Assembly: GCF_041435215.1 (NCBI RefSeq)
Contig: NZ_CP108394.1
Span: forward strand, 5,642,001 to 5,706,000
Reading direction: 5' to 3'
DNA length: 64,000 bases
Source: Streptomyces sp. NBC_01314
Lineage (GTDB): Bacteria > Actinomycetota > Actinomycetes > Streptomycetales > Streptomycetaceae
Shown: one piece after another, positions 30,866 to 41,408 of the stretch
How positions within the stretch are numbered: position 1 is the stretch's first letter
Layout of the letters: every line of letters begins with the position of its first letter
Notes under the pieces: generated by a model
Databases searched by the model: none
What the model saw: the letters and a program-made list of their open reading frames with translations, nothing else
What the model was told of the DNA's origin: nothing
Translations under genes and position numbers: made by a program

Positions 30866-31986
30866 ACGCGCTCCACCGCCCCGTCGGACACGAAGTACCG
30901 CGCCCCTGCCAGTACGTCCGGTACGTCGTCGTCGACCGCGGCGGTCACCAGGACCTGCTCGCCCGGCGCGACCAGCTCCGCCAGGCGCTCCCGTCGGCGG
31001 GCGTCCAACTCGGCGAAGACGTCGTCGAGGATCAGCACCGGCTCGTTCCCCTCGGCCCGCAGCAGATCGTACGAGGCGAGCCGCAGGGCCAGGGCGTACG
31101 ACCAGGACTCTCCGTGGGAGGCGTATCCCTTGGCAGGCAGCTGACCGAGTTTGAGATTCACATCATCTCGATGGGGCCCTACGAGGGTGACGCCCCTCTC
31201 GATCTCCTGCTTGCGGCTCTCGCCGAGAGCGGCCATCAGCTGCTCGTACAGCTCCTCGCGCGCGTGGCCGACGAGGCCGGGCGAGGAAGGCTTGTATTCC
31301 AAACTCACTGGTCCGCCCCCAGGTGCGAGCTGCTCGTACGCCTTGTCGGCGAGCGGCTGGATCGCGGCGACCAGGTCCAGGCGCCGGGCGAGCAACTCGG
31401 CGCCCACGCGCGCGAGGTGCTGGTCCCACACGTCGAGCGTGGACAGATCCATGGTGCGACCGCCGTGCCGACGGGCCAGTGCGGCCGACTTGAGGAGTGT
31501 GTTGCGCTGCTTGAGCACCCGCTCGTAGTCGGAGCGCACGCCCGCCATGCGTGGGGCCCGTGCCGTGATCAGCTCGTCGAGGAAGCGCCGCCGTTCACCG
31601 GGGTCGCCCTTGACCAGTGCGAGGTCCTCCGGCGCGAACAGCACCGTCCGCACGATGCCGAGCACGTCACGGGGTTTGACCTGCGACGACCTGTTGACGC
31701 GCGCCCGGTTCGCCTTGCCGGGGTTCAGCTCCAGCTCGACGAGCTGCTGTCGCTCGCCCTGCCGCACCTGCGCCCGGATCACCGCGCGGTCGGCGCCCAT
31801 CCGAACCAGGGGCGCGTCCGAGGACACCCGGTGGCTGCCGAGGGTCGCGAGATAGCCGACAGCCTCGACCAGGTTCGTCTTGCCCTGCCCGTTGGGGCCC
31901 ACGAACGCGGTGACGCCCGGGTCGAGCGGGACCTCGACCCGGGCGTACGAGCGGAAGTCGGCCAGCGACAGATGCGTGACGTGCAT
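30862..31986 (-). CDS. recF: RecF, DNA repair and gap-recombination ATPase
   Basis: A 374-residue SMC-like ATPase that helps load RecA at single-strand gaps. Walker [10 protein letters not shown] is at residues 30-38. A helical insertion lies in the middle, and the signature and Walker B segment [12 protein letters not shown] near 335. It begins with ATG at 31986 and ends overlapping the DUF721 gene. The gnd-recF spacing (102 bases) allows a separate promoter, but the actinobacterial order dnaA-dnaN-gnd-recF-DUF721-gyrB is intact. Confidence 0.97.
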   Translation of the reverse strand: MHVTHLSLADFRSYARVEVPLDPGVTAFVGPNGQGKTNLVEAVGYLATLGSHRVSSDAPLVRMGADRAVIRAQVRQGERQQLVELELNPGKANRARVNRSSQVKPRDVLGIVRTVLFAPEDLALVKGDPGERRRFLDELITARAPRMAGVRSDYERVLKQRNTLLKSAALARRHGGRTMDLSTLDVWDQHLARVGAELLARRLDLVAAIQPLADKAYEQLAPGGGPVSLEYKPSSPGLVGHAREELYEQLMAALGESRKQEIERGVTLVGPHRDDVNLKLGQLPAKGYASHGESWSYALALRLASYDLLRAEGNEPVLILDDVFAELDARRRERLAELVAPGEQVLVTAAVDDDVPDVLAGARYFVSDGAVERV

Positions 31987-32088
31987 GGTCGGGTGCCGAC
32001 CTCCCCAGGGTTGTGGACCGCCGTACGGCCCTGTGGACGACTTCTCGCCAACCGTACGTATGTTCGTTCCTGTCTTCGGTGCCGCGGG

Positions 32089-32964
32089 CTACTTCTTCTC
32101 GACCGCGTGGCCACCGAACTGGTTTCGCAGCGCCGCGATCATCTTCATCTGCGGAGAGTCCTCCTGGCGCGACGCGAACCGTGCGAAGAGCGAGGCCGTG
32201 ATCGCGGGCAGCGGCACTGCGTGGTCGATGGCGGCCTCCACGGTCCACCGGCCCTCACCGGAGTCCTGTGCGTAGCCCTTCAGGCCGTCCAGGTGCTCGT
32301 CCTCGTCGAGGGCGTTCACCGCCAGGTCGAGCAACCAGGAGCGGATGACCGTGCCGTCCTGCCAGGAACGGAACACCTCGCGGACGTCCGTCACCGAGTG
32401 CACCTTCTCCAAAAGCTCCCAGCCCTCGGCGTACGCCTGCATCATGGCGTACTCGATGCCGTTGTGGACCATCTTCGCGAAGTGCCCGGCGCCGACCTTG
32501 CCGGCGTGCACCGCGCCGAGGTCGCCCTCGGGCTTCAACGCGTCGAAGACGGGCCGCACCTTGGCGACGTTCTCCGCGTCGCCGCCGTACATCAGCGCGT
32601 AGCCGTTCTCCAGGCCCCAGACGCCGCCGGAGACACCGCAGTCGACGAAGCCGATGCCCTTGGCCGCCAACTCCTCTGCGTGCTTCTCGTCGTCCGTCCA
32701 GCGGGAGTTGCCGCCGTCCACGACGACGTCACCGGGCTGGAGCAGCTCGGCCAGCTCGTCGACGGTCGACTGGGTGGCGGCACCGGCCGGGACCATCACC
32801 CACACGACCCGTGGGCCCTTGAGCTTGCCCACAAGCTCCTCGATGCTGTGGACATCGGCGAGATCCGGGTTCCGGTCGTATCCGATGACGGTGTGGCCCG
32901 CGCGGCGGATCCGCTCGCGCATGTTGCCGCCCATCTTGCCGAGGCCGACGAGACCGAGCTCCAT
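32089..32964 (-). CDS. gnd: 6-phosphogluconate dehydrogenase, short form
   Basis: A 291-residue oxidoreductase of the pentose phosphate pathway, of the short class rather than the ~470-residue class. The N-terminal Rossmann motif is GLVGLGKMGGNM; the catalytic region includes VDGGNS and the Lys in KMVHNGIEYAMMQ. Decarboxylation of 6-phosphogluconate to ribulose 5-phosphate is expected. A metabolic gene inserted between dnaN and recF is a constant feature of Streptomyces oriC regions. Confidence 0.93.
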   Translation of the reverse strand: MELGLVGLGKMGGNMRERIRRAGHTVIGYDRNPDLADVHSIEELVGKLKGPRVVWVMVPAGAATQSTVDELAELLQPGDVVVDGGNSRWTDDEKHAEELAAKGIGFVDCGVSGGVWGLENGYALMYGGDAENVAKVRPVFDALKPEGDLGAVHAGKVGAGHFAKMVHNGIEYAMMQAYAEGWELLEKVHSVTDVREVFRSWQDGTVIRSWLLDLAVNALDEDEHLDGLKGYAQDSGEGRWTVEAAIDHAVPLPAITASLFARFASRQEDSPQMKMIAALRNQFGGHAVEKK

Positions 32965-33170
32965 CAGTTGTTCCTTAGGTTGCGACGTGGCATGAGGGCA
33001 CCTGCGTACCCACGCACGAGCCTAAACCCGGTCTCTCACGCACACCTGTGGGCATACCCGCTCATAAGTACGCCCGACCTGCGGCTTCGCACCGAGGGCC
33101 CGGTGATCCACCGGGCCCCACGGCGCTGCGGACCACCTCCGGCAGCTCGGCCGCGGCGGCGTCCGGACGG

Positions 33171-34301
33171 TCAGCCGCTGAGTCGCACCGGCATGATCAG
33201 GTACTTGTAGGCCTCGTCCGCCTCGGCGTCCACGGCCGGCTTGCCGCTGAGCAGCGCGGGCTTGGTGGACGTCGTGAACGCCAGCTGGGCGACCGGGGAG
33301 TCGATGGCGCTCAGGCCGTCCAGCAGGAACGTGGGGTTGAAGGCGATCGAGATGTCGTCGCCGTCCAGCTGGGCGTCGACCCTTTCCACAGCCTGTGCGT
33401 CGTCGCTGGAGCCGGCCTCCAGGATCAGCACGCCCTGCTCGAAGCTCAGCCGCACCGGGGTGTTCCGCTCGGCGACCAGGGCGACACGCTTGACGGCCTC
33501 GACGAAGGGAGCCGTCTCGATGACGGCCACGCTGTTGAACTCCGTCGGGAACAGCGTGCGGTACTTCGGGAGGTCACCCTCCAGCAGCCTCGTGGTCGTA
33601 CGACGGCCCGCGCCTTCGAAACCGATCAGGCCCTCGCCCGAGCCCGAGCCGGAGAGCGCCAGGATGACGCTGTCGCCGCTCGTGAGGGCCTTGGCGGTGT
33701 CCAGGAGCGTCTTGGCGGGTACCAGGGCCACCGCGGACGCCTCGGGGTTCTCCGGCTTCCACAGGAACTCGCGGACCGCGAAGCGGTAGCGGTCGGTGGA
33801 GGCCAGCGTGACCGTGTCGCCCTCGATCTCGATGCGCACACCGGTGAGGACGGGCAGTGTGTCGTCGCGGCCGGCGGCGATGGCCACCTGGGCGGCGGCG
33901 GAGGCGAAGACCTCGCCGGGGACGGTACCCGTGGCGTTCGGCATCTGCGGCAGGGACGGGTACTCCTCCACAGGCAGTGTGTGGAGCGTGAACCGCGAGG
34001 AGCCGCAGACCACCGTCGCCCGTACACCGTCTGTGGAGATCTCCACCGGACGGTTGGGGAGGGCCCGGCAGATGTCTGCGAGCAGCCGGCCGGAGACGAG
34101 CACCGTGCCCTCCTCGTCGACCTCCGCCTCCACGGACACCCGCGCGGAGACCTCGTAGTCGAAGCTGGAGAGGCTCAGTTGGCCTTCCTCGGCCTTCAGA
34201 AGGAGGCCGGCGAGAACAGGCGCCGGCGGCCGGGCCGGGAGGCTGCGCGCCGCCCAGGCCACTGCCTCCGCGAGTACGTCGCGTTCCACCCGGATCTTCA
34301 C
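33171..34301 (-). CDS. dnaN: DNA polymerase III beta clamp
   Basis: A 376-residue sliding clamp that tethers the replicative polymerase. It shows the three-domain clamp pattern, starting MKIRVERDVLAEAV and ending in the family terminal YLIMPVRL. The GTG at 34301 has AGGAGG upstream and gives exactly the usual length; the open frame to 34412 runs toward oriC and is not used. Its upstream side is oriC, so its promoter is within or beside the origin. Confidence 0.97.
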   Translation of the reverse strand: MKIRVERDVLAEAVAWAARSLPARPPAPVLAGLLLKAEEGQLSLSSFDYEVSARVSVEAEVDEEGTVLVSGRLLADICRALPNRPVEISTDGVRATVVCGSSRFTLHTLPVEEYPSLPQMPNATGTVPGEVFASAAAQVAIAAGRDDTLPVLTGVRIEIEGDTVTLASTDRYRFAVREFLWKPENPEASAVALVPAKTLLDTAKALTSGDSVILALSGSGSGEGLIGFEGAGRRTTTRLLEGDLPKYRTLFPTEFNSVAVIETAPFVEAVKRVALVAERNTPVRLSFEQGVLILEAGSSDDAQAVERVDAQLDGDDISIAFNPTFLLDGLSAIDSPVAQLAFTTSTKPALLSGKPAVDAEADEAYKYLIMPVRLSG

Positions 34302-34544
34302 TGTTGCCGCCTCCTGCTGTTGCCGGCGCTTCTCGCCCTGCCTGGCTTCGTCGTATGTCTCGGTGTCACTGGTTCCTGTGAGGGGAAGGACACCGGGAAC
34401 AGTCTGACGCACACCACTGACACTCGGAGCCTCTCGGGGTCAAGTCGTGACGAGGCGCGGTCGGACAACCCAGAGCGAGTTGTGCACAGGACCCACTTCG
34501 AAACGGATTCCCAGCTCTCTCTAGTTGGGAGTAGTAGTAGGGCC

Positions 34545-35052
34545 TGTGGAAACCGTGGATAACCCCGTTTTCGCAGCTCAGGCGGCAAATTTTGTCCACC
34601 GGGCCTGTGGGCGGAGGCGGTGGACAACCGGGGGTATCTGTGGAGAACGGAAAGTTCTGCACACACCGTGCACAGCCCCGGGGCACTTCTCCCCAACGGC
34701 GTCCCCAGATTTACCCGCCTTTCCCACAGCCCAACCAGGCAACCTCGTGTGACGCCTTTCACTCGACACGGTGAGGGGGCGCCTCGGCTTGCCGAACAGT
34801 GGACAGCCATGTGGAGAACCCGACGATCACTGGGGACAACCAGCCCCGCCCTGTGGGCTGTCGGTGGACAACTCCGTCCACGGCCTGTGGGCCTTCGCTT
34901 TGTCCACAGCCTGTGGAGATCTTTCGTCCACGAATCCACAGGGGGCTGACCTGGCCTGATGATCTCTCAACAGGCGGCCCTGTGGACACGATCTGCATAA
35001 CTTCCCGGTCCCCAGGGTGTGGACGGGAGAAAGTCCCGGAATCTGTGGAGGG
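34545..35052. other. oriC: Replication origin oriC with multiple DnaA boxes
   Basis: This non-coding interval between dnaN and dnaA carries about 15-20 DnaA boxes on both strands. The clearest are TGTGGAAAC (34545), TTGTCCACC (34592), GGTGGACAA (34619), TGTGGAGAA (34639 and 34810), GGTGGACAA (34863), the perfect TTGTCCACA (34900), TGTGGAGAT (34912), GAATCCACA (34932), TGTGGACAC (34981), TGTGGACGG (35018) and TGTGGAGGG (35044). They follow the relaxed Streptomyces consensus with a G or C at position three. The flanks to dnaN and dnaA contain no gene. Confidence 0.95.
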
Positions 35053-35126
35053 AGGCCGTAACGCGGCAGGTATTCGAACACCTGATGTCCGACCGGCGAC
35101 GGACGAAGCCGGCCCGGAACGACGAA

Positions 35127-35156
35127 GGCGCCCTCGGGAACTCGTCCCGGGGCGCC
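35127..35156 (-). terminator. Terminator downstream of dnaA
   Basis: A 12-bp stem with one bulged base (GGCGCCCTCGGGA against TCCCGGGGCGCC) lies about 25 bases after the dnaA stop, separating dnaA from oriC transcription. Confidence 0.7.
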
Positions 35157-35180
35157 CTCAGCGACGTACGGCGGCCTCTG

Positions 35181-37145
35181 TCAGCCGTTCTTGATGCGGT
35201 TCGTCAGCTCCGTCACCTGGTTGTAGATGGAGCGCCGCTCGGCCATCAGCGCGCGGATCTTGCGGTCGGCGTGCATGACGGTGGTGTGGTCACGGTTGCC
35301 GAACTGCGCGCCGATCTTGGGCAGCGACAGGTCCGTCAGCTCACGGCACAGGTACATGGCGATCTGCCGGGCGGTGACCAGGGCGCGGCCGCGCGAGGTG
35401 CCGCAGAGATCCTCGACCGTGAGCCCGAAGTAGTCGGCTGTCGCGCCCATGATCGCGGTGGCGGTGATCTCGGGAGACGCGTTCTCGCCACCCGGAATCA
35501 GGTCCTTGAGCACGATCTCGGTCAGACCGAGGTCCACCGGCTGCCGGTTGAGCGACGCGAACGCCGTCACCCGGATCAGCGCGCCTTCGAGCTCGCGGAT
35601 GTTGCGCGAGATACGGGACGCGATGAACTCCAGTACCTCCGGAGGGGCGTTGAGCTGCTCCTGCACCGCCTTCTTGCGGAGGATCGCGATACGAGTCTCC
35701 AGCTCGGGAGGCTGGACGTCGGTGATCAGACCCCACTCGAAACGGTTCCGCAGCCGGTCCTCCAGAGTCACCAGCTGCTTCGGCGGCCGGTCGCTGGAGA
35801 GCACGATCTGCTTGTTCGCGTTGTGGAGCGTATTGAAGGTGTGGAAGAACTCCTCCTGCGTCGACTCCTTGTCCGCCAGGAACTGGATGTCGTCCACGAG
35901 CAGGATGTCCATCTCCCGGTACCGCTTGCGGAAGCTGTCGCCCTTGCCGTCGCGGATGGAGTTGATGAACTCGTTGGTGAACTCCTCCGAGCTCACGTAC
36001 CGCACCCGCGTGCCCGGGTAGAGGCTGCGCGCGTAGTGCCCGATCGCGTGCAGCAGGTGCGTTTTGCCGAGCCCCGACTCCCCATAGATGAAGAGGGGGT
36101 TGTACGCCTTCGCCGGCGCCTCGGCGACGGCCACCGCGGCCGCGTGCGCGAAACGGTTCGAGGCGCCGATGACGAAGGTGTCGAAGAGGTACTTCGGGTT
36201 CAGGCGTGCCGTCGGCTCACCAGGACCGGGCGCCGGCGCGGGCTGCGCCGCCAGCGGGCCGGGCGCGCTGCTCGCGGGGCCGCCCCGGTGCACATGGCCC
36301 GAGCCCGGCGGAGGCTCGGGAAGGCCACGCCGGTCCTGCCGCGGATAGTCGGAGCCGCCCCCCGGCCGGTCGTAGTCGCCGCGGGACTGCTCGTACTCGG
36401 AGCGCTGGTCGTACGGCGGCCGGTCCATCGACTGCGAGCGGTAGTCCGACGACGGCGAGGCGTACGGATCCCGATCCGGGAAACCGAGCCGCTGCTGCTG
36501 CCAGCCGTAGTCGTCCTGCGACGGCCGCGGCCAGGCGCCCGGCTCGGGCCGCTGGTACTCGGACGGATACGCGGGGCGCGCGGTCGGAAGCTGGTCCGGG
36601 CGTGGGGGCGGCAACTGGTCGCCGGGGCCGCCGCCCATCTGTTCGCCGCGTCCCGGACCGCGGTCGTCGGCCCGATGGCGGCCATACCCCTCGTAGGGAT
36701 CACGGGCCTGGCCGTCGTATCCGTTCTGGGCCTCGTACCCGCCGCGTCCCTCGCGACCCTGCCCGTCGTACGGGGTCCTGTTGTCGTAGCCGTCGCGGTT
36801 CTGGGCCGGGACGGAGGGGAGCTCCGGCTCCTCGAAGCGGCGCTGGACCGGCGGAGGCTGCTGTTCGCCGACGGAGCTGTCGACGGTGATCGCGATACGG
36901 ATCGGGCGGCCGCACTCCCGGCTCAGGGTCTCGCTGACGATCGGCGCGAGACGGCCTTCAAGTACGCCCTTCGCGAACTCGTTCGGGACGGCGAGGAGAG
37001 CCGTGTCCGCGACCAGGGCGAGTGGCTGGCAGCGCTTGATCCAGCGTTCGTCCTTCACCTCGACGCCTTGACCATGGCCCTCACCGAGGAGCTTTTCCAG
37101 TACTCGTGGCCACACTGCGGCAAGATCGGCAGGTACGTCAGCCAC
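35181..37145 (-). CDS. dnaA: DnaA, chromosomal replication initiator
   Basis: A 654-residue AAA+ initiator. Domain I (residues 1-90) is followed by a very long domain II of about 220 residues rich in Pro, Gly, Gln, Arg and Tyr, typical of Streptomyces. The AAA+ domain has Walker [10 protein letters not shown] at about 354-362 and Walker B LLVDDIQF. Domain IV has the DnaA signature [11 protein letters not shown]. The GTG is at 37145. The protein should bind the oriC boxes, the boxes in its own promoter region and the cluster at 13.8 kb. Confidence 0.98.
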   Translation of the reverse strand: MADVPADLAAVWPRVLEKLLGEGHGQGVEVKDERWIKRCQPLALVADTALLAVPNEFAKGVLEGRLAPIVSETLSRECGRPIRIAITVDSSVGEQQPPPVQRRFEEPELPSVPAQNRDGYDNRTPYDGQGREGRGGYEAQNGYDGQARDPYEGYGRHRADDRGPGRGEQMGGGPGDQLPPPRPDQLPTARPAYPSEYQRPEPGAWPRPSQDDYGWQQQRLGFPDRDPYASPSSDYRSQSMDRPPYDQRSEYEQSRGDYDRPGGGSDYPRQDRRGLPEPPPGSGHVHRGGPASSAPGPLAAQPAPAPGPGEPTARLNPKYLFDTFVIGASNRFAHAAAVAVAEAPAKAYNPLFIYGESGLGKTHLLHAIGHYARSLYPGTRVRYVSSEEFTNEFINSIRDGKGDSFRKRYREMDILLVDDIQFLADKESTQEEFFHTFNTLHNANKQIVLSSDRPPKQLVTLEDRLRNRFEWGLITDVQPPELETRIAILRKKAVQEQLNAPPEVLEFIASRISRNIRELEGALIRVTAFASLNRQPVDLGLTEIVLKDLIPGGENASPEITATAIMGATADYFGLTVEDLCGTSRGRALVTARQIAMYLCRELTDLSLPKIGAQFGNRDHTTVMHADRKIRALMAERRSIYNQVTELTNRIKNG

Positions 37146-37562
37146 AGGGCACGCTCTCTCACAGGTCCCACGAACGTGTGGTTCTGGGACAGGTTGGTTT
37201 GGAACTCGGGTGGGGCACTCGGGACGAGGTGCTGGTGGGTGGGTCGGGGCCCAGCAGCCAAAGGAAGGGGAACGAATCGGAGTTCAGACACGGTAGTCAC
37301 GGCGACCGGTACGGTTCAAGTTGTTGTCCCCAGCCTGTGGATAGTGTCTCCCTGTGACCCTCGGTTTGACCGGATGGCGTAGCCGCGCGTACCGTAAACA
37401 GGTCGAGTTGTCGATGGCTGCTGCCGCCTGCCTCCGATGGGCACAGATCGCGTCAGGTGATCGGACAGCGGTGCACTCGGGCGTTTATACGAGCTACTCG
37501 TGGGCGCACGGTGACAGCCAGGACGGCACCCGCAAACACCGATTTCTTTCTGGAGCCCCCGA
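37146..37562. promoter_or_regulatory. Divergent dnaA / rpmH promoter region
   Basis: These 417 bases separate dnaA (minus) from rpmH (plus). Both promoters must be here. Two adjacent DnaA boxes lie in it at 37324-37344. I see no gene. Confidence 0.7.
37324..37344. promoter_or_regulatory. DnaA boxes in the dnaA upstream region
   Basis: TTGTCCCCA (37324-37332) and the reverse box TGTGGATAG (37336-37344) face each other with a 3-base spacer, about 180 bases upstream of the dnaA start. Autoregulation by DnaA is known in Streptomyces and many other bacteria; these are the natural target. Confidence 0.75.
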
Positions 37563-37700
37563 GTGAGCAAGCGCACCTTCCAGCCGAACAACCGTCGTCG
37601 TGCGAAGACCCACGGCTTCCGCCTGCGGATGCGTACCCGTGCCGGTCGCGCGATTCTCGCGAACCGCCGCAGCAAGGGTCGCTCAAGCCTGTCCGCCTGA
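37563..37700 (+). CDS. rpmH: 50S ribosomal protein L34
   Basis: A 45-residue basic protein, [19 protein letters not shown]... ending RSSLSA, matching L34 throughout. The start is GTG at 37563 with GGAG about eight bases upstream. It heads the plus-strand series rpmH-rnpA-yidD-yidC-jag. Confidence 0.98.
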   Translation: MSKRTFQPNNRRRAKTHGFRLRMRTRAGRAILANRRSKGRSSLSA

Positions 37701-37721
37701 TCCCGATCAGGTCATGACGTC

Positions 37722-38093
37722 GTGCTGCCTACCGAGCATCGGCTGAGGCGGCGCGAGGACTTCGCGACCGCGGTACGACGAGGACGCCGGGCCGGCCGCC
37801 CGCTCCTCGTCGTTCACCTACGTAGCGGTGCCACGAACCCGCACGCGCCTGGGGAGAGCGCTCCCCCGACGCGTGCGGGTTTCGTCGTGAGCAAGGCTGT
37901 CGGTGGTTCGGTCGTACGCAACAAGGTGAAGCGAAGGCTTCGCCATCTGATGCGCGAACGAGTCGCCCTGTTGCCCCCCGGTAGCCTGGTAGTGGTACGA
38001 GCGCTGCCCGGAGCGGGTGACGCCGACCACGTACAACTGGCCCAAGACCTGGATGCCGCCATAGGGCGGCTGCTGGGAGGGGGCGCACGATGA
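37722..38093 (+). CDS. rnpA: Ribonuclease P protein component
   Basis: A 123-residue protein that assists the RNase P RNA in trimming tRNA 5' ends. The RNR motif region [14 protein letters not shown] is clear. It carries a Pro/Ser/Ala-rich insertion (about residues 37-50) before the conserved [13 protein letters not shown]. The GTG at 37722 follows rpmH by 21 bases. Its stop overlaps the yidD start. Confidence 0.95.
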   Translation: MLPTEHRLRRREDFATAVRRGRRAGRPLLVVHLRSGATNPHAPGESAPPTRAGFVVSKAVGGSVVRNKVKRRLRHLMRERVALLPPGSLVVVRALPGAGDADHVQLAQDLDAAIGRLLGGGAR

Positions 38094-38443
38094 AGTACCC
38101 GCTGCTGGCGCTGATCAAGCTGTACCAGTGGACGATCAGTCCGCTGCTCGGGCCGGTGTGCAAGTACTACCCGTCGTGCTCCCACTACGGCTACACGGCC
38201 ATCGACCGGCACGGTGCGATCAAGGGAACGGCACTCACCGCCTGGCGCATCCTGCGGTGCAATCCGTGGTCGCTCGGCGGCGTGGACCACGTCCCGCCGC
38301 GCAAGCGTCCACGGTGGCACGAGATGGTGCGTGGCACGTGGCGCGCACGCAAGGGCGGGTCCTCCGCCGCCGAACCGGCCACCGAGGGGCACGTTCCTTC
38401 GAGCCCGGCCGCCGAGAGCCCGTCCCATGCCCAAGGAGCATGA
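38090..38443 (+). CDS. yidD: Membrane protein insertion efficiency factor YidD
   Basis: A 117-residue protein. The conserved 70-residue core contains [12 protein letters not shown] and the end segment [16 protein letters not shown] variable Arg- and Pro/Ser-rich tail follows. It is an amphipathic helper at the membrane that assists YidC insertion. ATGA overlap with rnpA. Confidence 0.94.
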   Translation: MKYPLLALIKLYQWTISPLLGPVCKYYPSCSHYGYTAIDRHGAIKGTALTAWRILRCNPWSLGGVDHVPPRKRPRWHEMVRGTWRARKGGSSAAEPATEGHVPSSPAAESPSHAQGA

Positions 38444-38446
38444 TTA

Positions 38447-39760
38447 GTGGACACGATTGCCAGTCTCTTCAGCTTCATCACGACACCTGTCTCCTGGGTC
38501 ATTGTCCAGTTCCACAAGGTGTACGGCGCCCTCTTCGGCGCTGACACCGGGTGGGCCTGGGGCCTGTCCATCGTGTCCTTGGTGATCCTGATCCGTATCT
38601 GCCTGATCCCGCTCTTCGTGAAGCAGATCAAGGCGACCCGGGCGATGCAGACGCTGCAGCCCGAGATGAAGAAGATCCAGGAGCGCTACAAGAACGACAA
38701 GCAGCGCCAGTCCGAAGAGATGATGAAGCTCTACAAGGAGACGGGCACCAACCCGCTCTCCTCGTGCCTTCCCATCCTGGCGCAGTCCCCGTTCTTCTTC
38801 GCGCTCTACCACGTGCTCAACAGCATCGCGAACAACGACACCATCGGTGTCATCAACGAGAGCCTGCTGCAGAGCGCGCAGAAGGCGCACATCTTCGGTG
38901 CTCCGCTGGCCGCGAAGTTCACCGACAGCTCCTCGGACCTCGTCGCGCTCGACGCCTCGCTGACCACCGTGCGCGTCGTGACCGCGGTCATGATCGTCCT
39001 CATGTCGGCGTCGCAGTTCTACACACAGCGCCAGCTGATGACGAAGAACGTCGACACCACGGTGAAGACGCCGTTCATGCAGCAGCAGAAGATGCTGATG
39101 TATGTCTTCCCGGTCATGTTCGCCGTTTTCGGCATCAACTTCCCGGTCGGTGTCCTCGTCTACTGGCTGACCACCAACGTGTGGACCATGGGCCAGCAGA
39201 TGTACGTCATCCACAACAACCCGACCCCGGGTTCGAAGGCCCAGGCCGCCTACCTGGAGCGCCTTTTCAAGCACGTCATGCGGCACGGCAAGACTCGTAA
39301 CCGCCGCGAGCGCACCATCGTCAAGGCGATCGTCGCCAAGGGCCGCGACCGCAACGAGCACGAGCGGAAGTTCATCACCGGCCTGGGCAAGGAGGGCCTC
39401 GCGGCCCAGAGCGACGGCACCGTGGTCAAGAGCGAGGTCTCGGCCGTCGCCGTGGCCGAAGACGGTACGCCCACGCCCGGTACTCCCAAGCGTCAGCAGC
39501 CCAAGCGCCAGACCAAGGCCCAGCGTCAGTCCGGTGCAGCGAAGACCGCCGACGAAGACGAGCCGAAGGCCGAGCCCACTTCGCTGATCAAGTCCGACCA
39601 GCCGGAGGACACCGAGCCGGAAAGCACCGAGCCGGAGGACACCAAGCCGGCGGCCGGTGCCAAGAAGGCCGCGGCCAAGCCCGGAACCGGTGGCCGCAGC
39701 AAGGCTCAGTCCGGTCAGCGCAAGGGTCAGCAGCGCCCCAAGTCCCCGTCCAAGAAGTAA
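38447..39760 (+). CDS. yidC: Membrane protein insertase YidC (Oxa1 family)
   Basis: A 437-residue protein of the Gram-positive type without the large periplasmic domain. Five hydrophobic helices lie between about residues 10 and 240, with the conserved Arg of the hydrophilic groove in [12 protein letters not shown] long C-terminal tail, basic then Lys/Pro/Thr-Glu-Pro repeats (about 270-437), faces the cytoplasm and probably binds ribosomes. The GTG start is at 38447. It inserts membrane proteins with or without SecYEG. Confidence 0.96.
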   Translation: MDTIASLFSFITTPVSWVIVQFHKVYGALFGADTGWAWGLSIVSLVILIRICLIPLFVKQIKATRAMQTLQPEMKKIQERYKNDKQRQSEEMMKLYKETGTNPLSSCLPILAQSPFFFALYHVLNSIANNDTIGVINESLLQSAQKAHIFGAPLAAKFTDSSSDLVALDASLTTVRVVTAVMIVLMSASQFYTQRQLMTKNVDTTVKTPFMQQQKMLMYVFPVMFAVFGINFPVGVLVYWLTTNVWTMGQQMYVIHNNPTPGSKAQAAYLERLFKHVMRHGKTRNRRERTIVKAIVAKGRDRNEHERKFITGLGKEGLAAQSDGTVVKSEVSAVAVAEDGTPTPGTPKRQQPKRQTKAQRQSGAAKTADEDEPKAEPTSLIKSDQPEDTEPESTEPEDTKPAAGAKKAAAKPGTGGRSKAQSGQRKGQQRPKSPSKK

Positions 39761-39775
39761 GAAGGAGCCCCTCCC

Positions 39776-40288
39776 GTGACGGAAGGCACCACCTCCACAG
39801 CCTCCGAGGGTGGCGACACCCTGACCCGCCTGGAGCAGGAGGGTGAGATTGCGGCGGACTACCTGGAAGGTCTGCTGGACATCGCAGATCTCGACGGCGA
39901 CATCGACATGGACGTCGAGGCCGACCGTGCCTCTGTCTCGATCATCAGCGACTCCGGCGGCCGCGATCTGAACAAGCTGGTCGGCCGGGAGGGCGAGGTG
40001 CTCGAGGCGCTCCAGGAGCTCACGCGCCTGGCCGTGCACCGGGAGACCGGTGATCGCAGCCGTCTGATGCTGGACATCGCGGGCTACCGCGCCCAGAAGC
40101 GCGCCGAGCTCTCCGAGCTGGGTGCCAAGGCGGCGGCCGAGGCCAAGAGCACCGGCGAACCCGTGAAGCTGAAGCCGATGACACCCTTCGAGCGCAAGGT
40201 CGTGCACGACGCGGTCAAGTCCGCGGGCCTGCGCAGTGAGTCCGAGGGCGAGGAGCCGCAGCGCTTCGTCGTCGTGCTGCCTGCCTGA
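39776..40288 (+). CDS. jag: Jag / KhpB family RNA-binding protein (KH-R3H)
   Basis: A 170-residue cytoplasmic protein with a KH-like domain (about residues 35-100, with GRDLNKLVGREGEVLEALQ) and a C-terminal R3H domain (MTPFERKVVHDAV). It probably binds RNA and influences growth or division, as KhpB does in other bacteria. GTG start 15 bases after yidC, so the two are co-transcribed. A terminator follows. Confidence 0.93.
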   Translation: MTEGTTSTASEGGDTLTRLEQEGEIAADYLEGLLDIADLDGDIDMDVEADRASVSIISDSGGRDLNKLVGREGEVLEALQELTRLAVHRETGDRSRLMLDIAGYRAQKRAELSELGAKAAAEAKSTGEPVKLKPMTPFERKVVHDAVKSAGLRSESEGEEPQRFVVVLPA

Positions 40289-40307
40289 TTCGGTACGTAC
40301 GTTTCCC

Positions 40308-40335
40308 CGGCCCCGTCTGCCCGCAGGCGGGGCCG
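40308..40335 (+). terminator. Terminator after jag
   Basis: CGGCCCCG pairs with CGGGGCCG, and an inner CTGC with GCAG, enclosing two bases. It lies 20 bases after the jag stop. Confidence 0.8.
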
Positions 40336-40403
40336 AACTTTGTCAGCCTGTTGTTCTGGAGTCAGCGCCAAGTGCGCTCTTGCGGTACGGAAGGACGGTT
40401 CCC

Positions 40404-41120
40404 GTGACGGAGTCAGCGGAGCTCCCCCCTGCGCCCGAGCAGGCGCGCGACGTATTCGGTGATCGCTACGCGGACGCGGTTCGGTACGCCGAGCTCCTGG
40501 CTGAGGCGGGAGTGCAGCGCGGGCTCATCGGCCCGCGGGAGGTGCCCCGCCTGTGGGAGCGGCACCTGCTGAACTGCGCGGTGCTCTCAGAGGTCGTGCC
40601 TGAGGGGGTGACGGTGTGCGATGTCGGCTCCGGTGCCGGACTGCCCGGTATTCCACTGGCTCTCGTCCGGGAGGATCTGAAGATCACGCTGCTGGAGCCT
40701 CTGCTGCGGCGGACGAACTTCCTGACCGAGGTCGTCGAGCTTCTGGGCCTTGACCATGTGACCGTCGTCCGCGGCCGAGCCGAAGAGGTCCTCGGGACGT
40801 TGCAGCCGGTCCATGTGGTCACGGCTCGGGCCGTGGCCCCGCTGGACCGACTGGCCGCGTGGGGCATTCCTCTGCTGCGTCCGTACGGAGAGATGCTGGC
40901 GCTCAAGGGCGACACCGCGGAGGAGGAGCTGAAGAGTGCTGCCTCGGCCCTGAACAAGCTCGGCGCGGTGGCGACCTCCGTCCTCCATGTTGGTGAGGGC
41001 GTGGTCGATCCCCTGTCCACAGTGGTCCGTGTGGAGGTCGGGGAGAGCCCTGGTGGTGTGCGCTTCGCGGCGAAGCGGGCCAAGGCGGCCAGGACAGGGC
41101 GAGTACGTCGACGCCGCTAG
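40404..41120 (+). CDS. rsmG: 16S rRNA (guanine527-N7)-methyltransferase RsmG
   Basis: A 238-residue SAM-dependent methyltransferase (GidB). The SAM-binding motif is VCDVGSGAGLPGIPLA and a later motif is VVTARAVAPLDRL. GTG at 40404 with GGAAGGAC upstream. In Streptomyces, rsmG mutants show low-level streptomycin resistance and altered antibiotic production. It precedes parA in the conserved rsmG-parA-parB order. Confidence 0.96.
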   Translation: MTESAELPPAPEQARDVFGDRYADAVRYAELLAEAGVQRGLIGPREVPRLWERHLLNCAVLSEVVPEGVTVCDVGSGAGLPGIPLALVREDLKITLLEPLLRRTNFLTEVVELLGLDHVTVVRGRAEEVLGTLQPVHVVTARAVAPLDRLAAWGIPLLRPYGEMLALKGDTAEEELKSAASALNKLGAVATSVLHVGEGVVDPLSTVVRVEVGESPGGVRFAAKRAKAARTGRVRRRR

Positions 41121-41236
41121 GCATCGCTCCGGACGTTCGCTGATCCGTCCTGACGACGAGCCGTACTCCACACAAGCTTCCAAACCTACTCATCTCGGAG
41201 TGTCGCGCGAGCTTGGCTTGTATCGCTAGGCATCGT

Positions 41237-41250
41237 GTTTCACGTGAAAC
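41237..41250. other. parS: parS site (perfect) upstream of parA
   Basis: GTTTCACGTGAAAC lies in the rsmG-parA gap, about 170 bases before the chosen parA start. An open frame of parA runs back through it, reading FHVK, but I do not take this as coding. Confidence 0.92.
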
Positions 41251-41408
41251 GTCGCTCATTGCTGCACGGCATCATCAGCCGTGGCCGCGCCGCGGCCGAA
41301 CCGCGCGACCGGAAGCCTCTCGGGTCACTCGGAGAGGTAACGGAGTTTTCCACAAAGGTGGAATTCTCCACAGAACACCAGGCCTCACTGGTTCACGACC
41401 CCGAAGAC

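Noticed and set aside
41235..41408. N-terminal extension of ParA starting MFHVKRRS
   Set aside because: The start codon and first codons are the parS palindrome itself, there is no ribosome site, and the ParA core does not need it. Kept only as an alternative.
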